Source: Prevotellaceae bacterium
GTDB lineage: Bacteria; Bacteroidota; Bacteroidia; Bacteroidales; UBA932
NCBI GenBank assembly: GCA_031273485.1
Contig: JAISRS010000344.1
Span: 1 to 6,835 of the forward strand
Reading direction: 5' to 3'
DNA length: 6,835 nt
The number at the start of each line of letters is the position of its first letter. The stretch's first letter is position 1. The notes under the pieces are model-generated. The model did no database searches and was not told where the DNA came from. It was given only the letters and a program-made list of their open reading frames with translations. This document shows, piece after piece, positions 6,618 to 6,835 of the stretch. A program made the translations under genes and the position numbers.

Positions 6618-6835
6618 TTAAAGTTTCCGAGCCTGCTCGGAGATTTTCCGAGCCTGCTCGGAGATTTTCCGAGCCTGCTCGGAGACTTTCCGAGCCTGCT
6701 CGGAGACTTTCCGAGCCTGCTCGGAAACTTTCCGAGCCTGCTCGGAGACTTTGCGAGCCTGCTCGGAGACTTTGCGAGCCTGCTCGGAGACTTTGCGAGC
6801 CTGCTCGGTGACTTTGCGAGCCTGCTCGGAGACTT
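6618..6835 (-). CDS. Possible C-terminus of a heptad-repeat (VSEQARK) coiled-coil protein, partial
   Basis: Read on the minus strand from the right edge, the 21-bp array is one open frame of ten heptads: VSEQARK, VTEQARK, then six VSEQARK and two ISEQARK. It ends with Leu and a TAA at 6618-6620. Hydrophobic residues at positions 1 (Val/Ile) and 5 (Ala) are spaced 4-3-4-3 with charged residues between them, the pattern of a coiled coil. All four kinds of base change among units are silent (CGG/CGC Arg, GTC/GTT Val) or conservative (TCC/ACC Ser/Thr, GTC/ATC Val/Ile) in this frame, which argues for selection on the protein. The start, and any non-repeat domain that would name the protein, lie beyond the window. 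I do not recognise the family. The alternative is a non-coding tandem repeat, since 21-bp units leave several frames open by chance. Confidence 0.45.
   Translation of the reverse strand, partial: VSEQARKVTEQARKVSEQARKVSEQARKVSEQARKVSEQARKVSEQARKVSEQARKISEQARKISEQARKL
6624..6833. repeat. Ten tandem 21-bp repeats, continuing past the right edge
   Basis: Ten head-to-tail copies of TTTCCGAGCCTGCTCGGAGAC follow one another with an exact 21-bp period and no indels; two more bases of the next unit are visible. Variation is limited: GAT instead of GAC in units 1-2, AAC in unit 5, GCG instead of CCG in units 7-10, and GGT instead of GGA in unit 9. Units 1-6 contain a 7-2-7 inverted repeat (TCCGAGC, CT, GCTCGGA). 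The near identity points to recent expansion or homogenisation. There is no spacer variation, so it is not a CRISPR array. Confidence 0.97.

Noticed and set aside
6624..6833. CRISPR array
   Set aside because: The units are contiguous 21-bp copies with no unique spacers, and no cas gene is present.
6612..6835. Plus-strand frame from ATG 6612 reading MFLK followed by FPSLLGD/FASLLGD repeats
   Set aside because: It is open to the right edge, but the ATG lacks a recognisable ribosome-binding context, and unit changes include Pro/Ala and Asp/Asn replacements. The minus-strand frame explains the same variation with only silent or conservative changes and ends in a stop codon right after the array.

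Overview
The window looks like chromosomal DNA from a member of the Bacteroidota, probably the order Bacteroidales. The evidence is a TamB-type envelope protein of the kind seen in that phylum, a secreted GH78 rhamnosidase whose catalytic motif resembles Bacteroides homologues, starts without clear Shine-Dalgarno sequences, and a TAnnTTTG-type -7 promoter box in front of the ubiX-like gene. The assignment rests on reading the sequence; no database search was run.

Layout: (1) 1-2811, plus strand: the C-terminal 936 residues of a TamB-domain protein, open through the left edge, so its N-terminus lies outside. (2) 2812-3096: the gap between two convergent genes, almost filled by an inverted-repeat element (B, 2834-3095) that contains a perfect 17-bp hairpin and a short direct repeat. 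(3) 3097-5484, minus strand: a complete secreted family 78 alpha-L-rhamnosidase with both predicted catalytic glutamates. (4) 5511-5632: a compact element (A) with perfect 25-bp inverted ends, related to element B. (5) 5639-6220, minus strand: a complete UbiX-family flavin prenyltransferase. (6) 6221-6300: its likely promoter. (7) 6301-6569: an unrelated 269-bp element (C) with 24-bp inverted ends and strong internal hairpins. (8) 6618-6835: ten exact-length 21-bp tandem repeats running off the right edge. On the minus strand these read as a heptad repeat (V/I)(S/T)EQARK closed by a stop codon, probably the C-terminus of a coiled-coil protein.

How the parts fit: the three recognisable genes do not form an obvious pathway. 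TamB serves outer-membrane biogenesis, the rhamnosidase releases rhamnose from glycans in the periplasm or outside the cell, and UbiX makes prenylated FMN for a UbiD-type decarboxylase that is not in this window. ubiX and the rhamnosidase gene face the same way with a 154-bp gap, but element A would place a long hairpin in any shared transcript. The most notable feature is the non-genic content: each intergenic gap holds an inverted-repeat element sitting just downstream of a minus-strand stop codon, and the right edge holds the heptad array. I see no clear evidence of a defence, CRISPR or other complete novel system.
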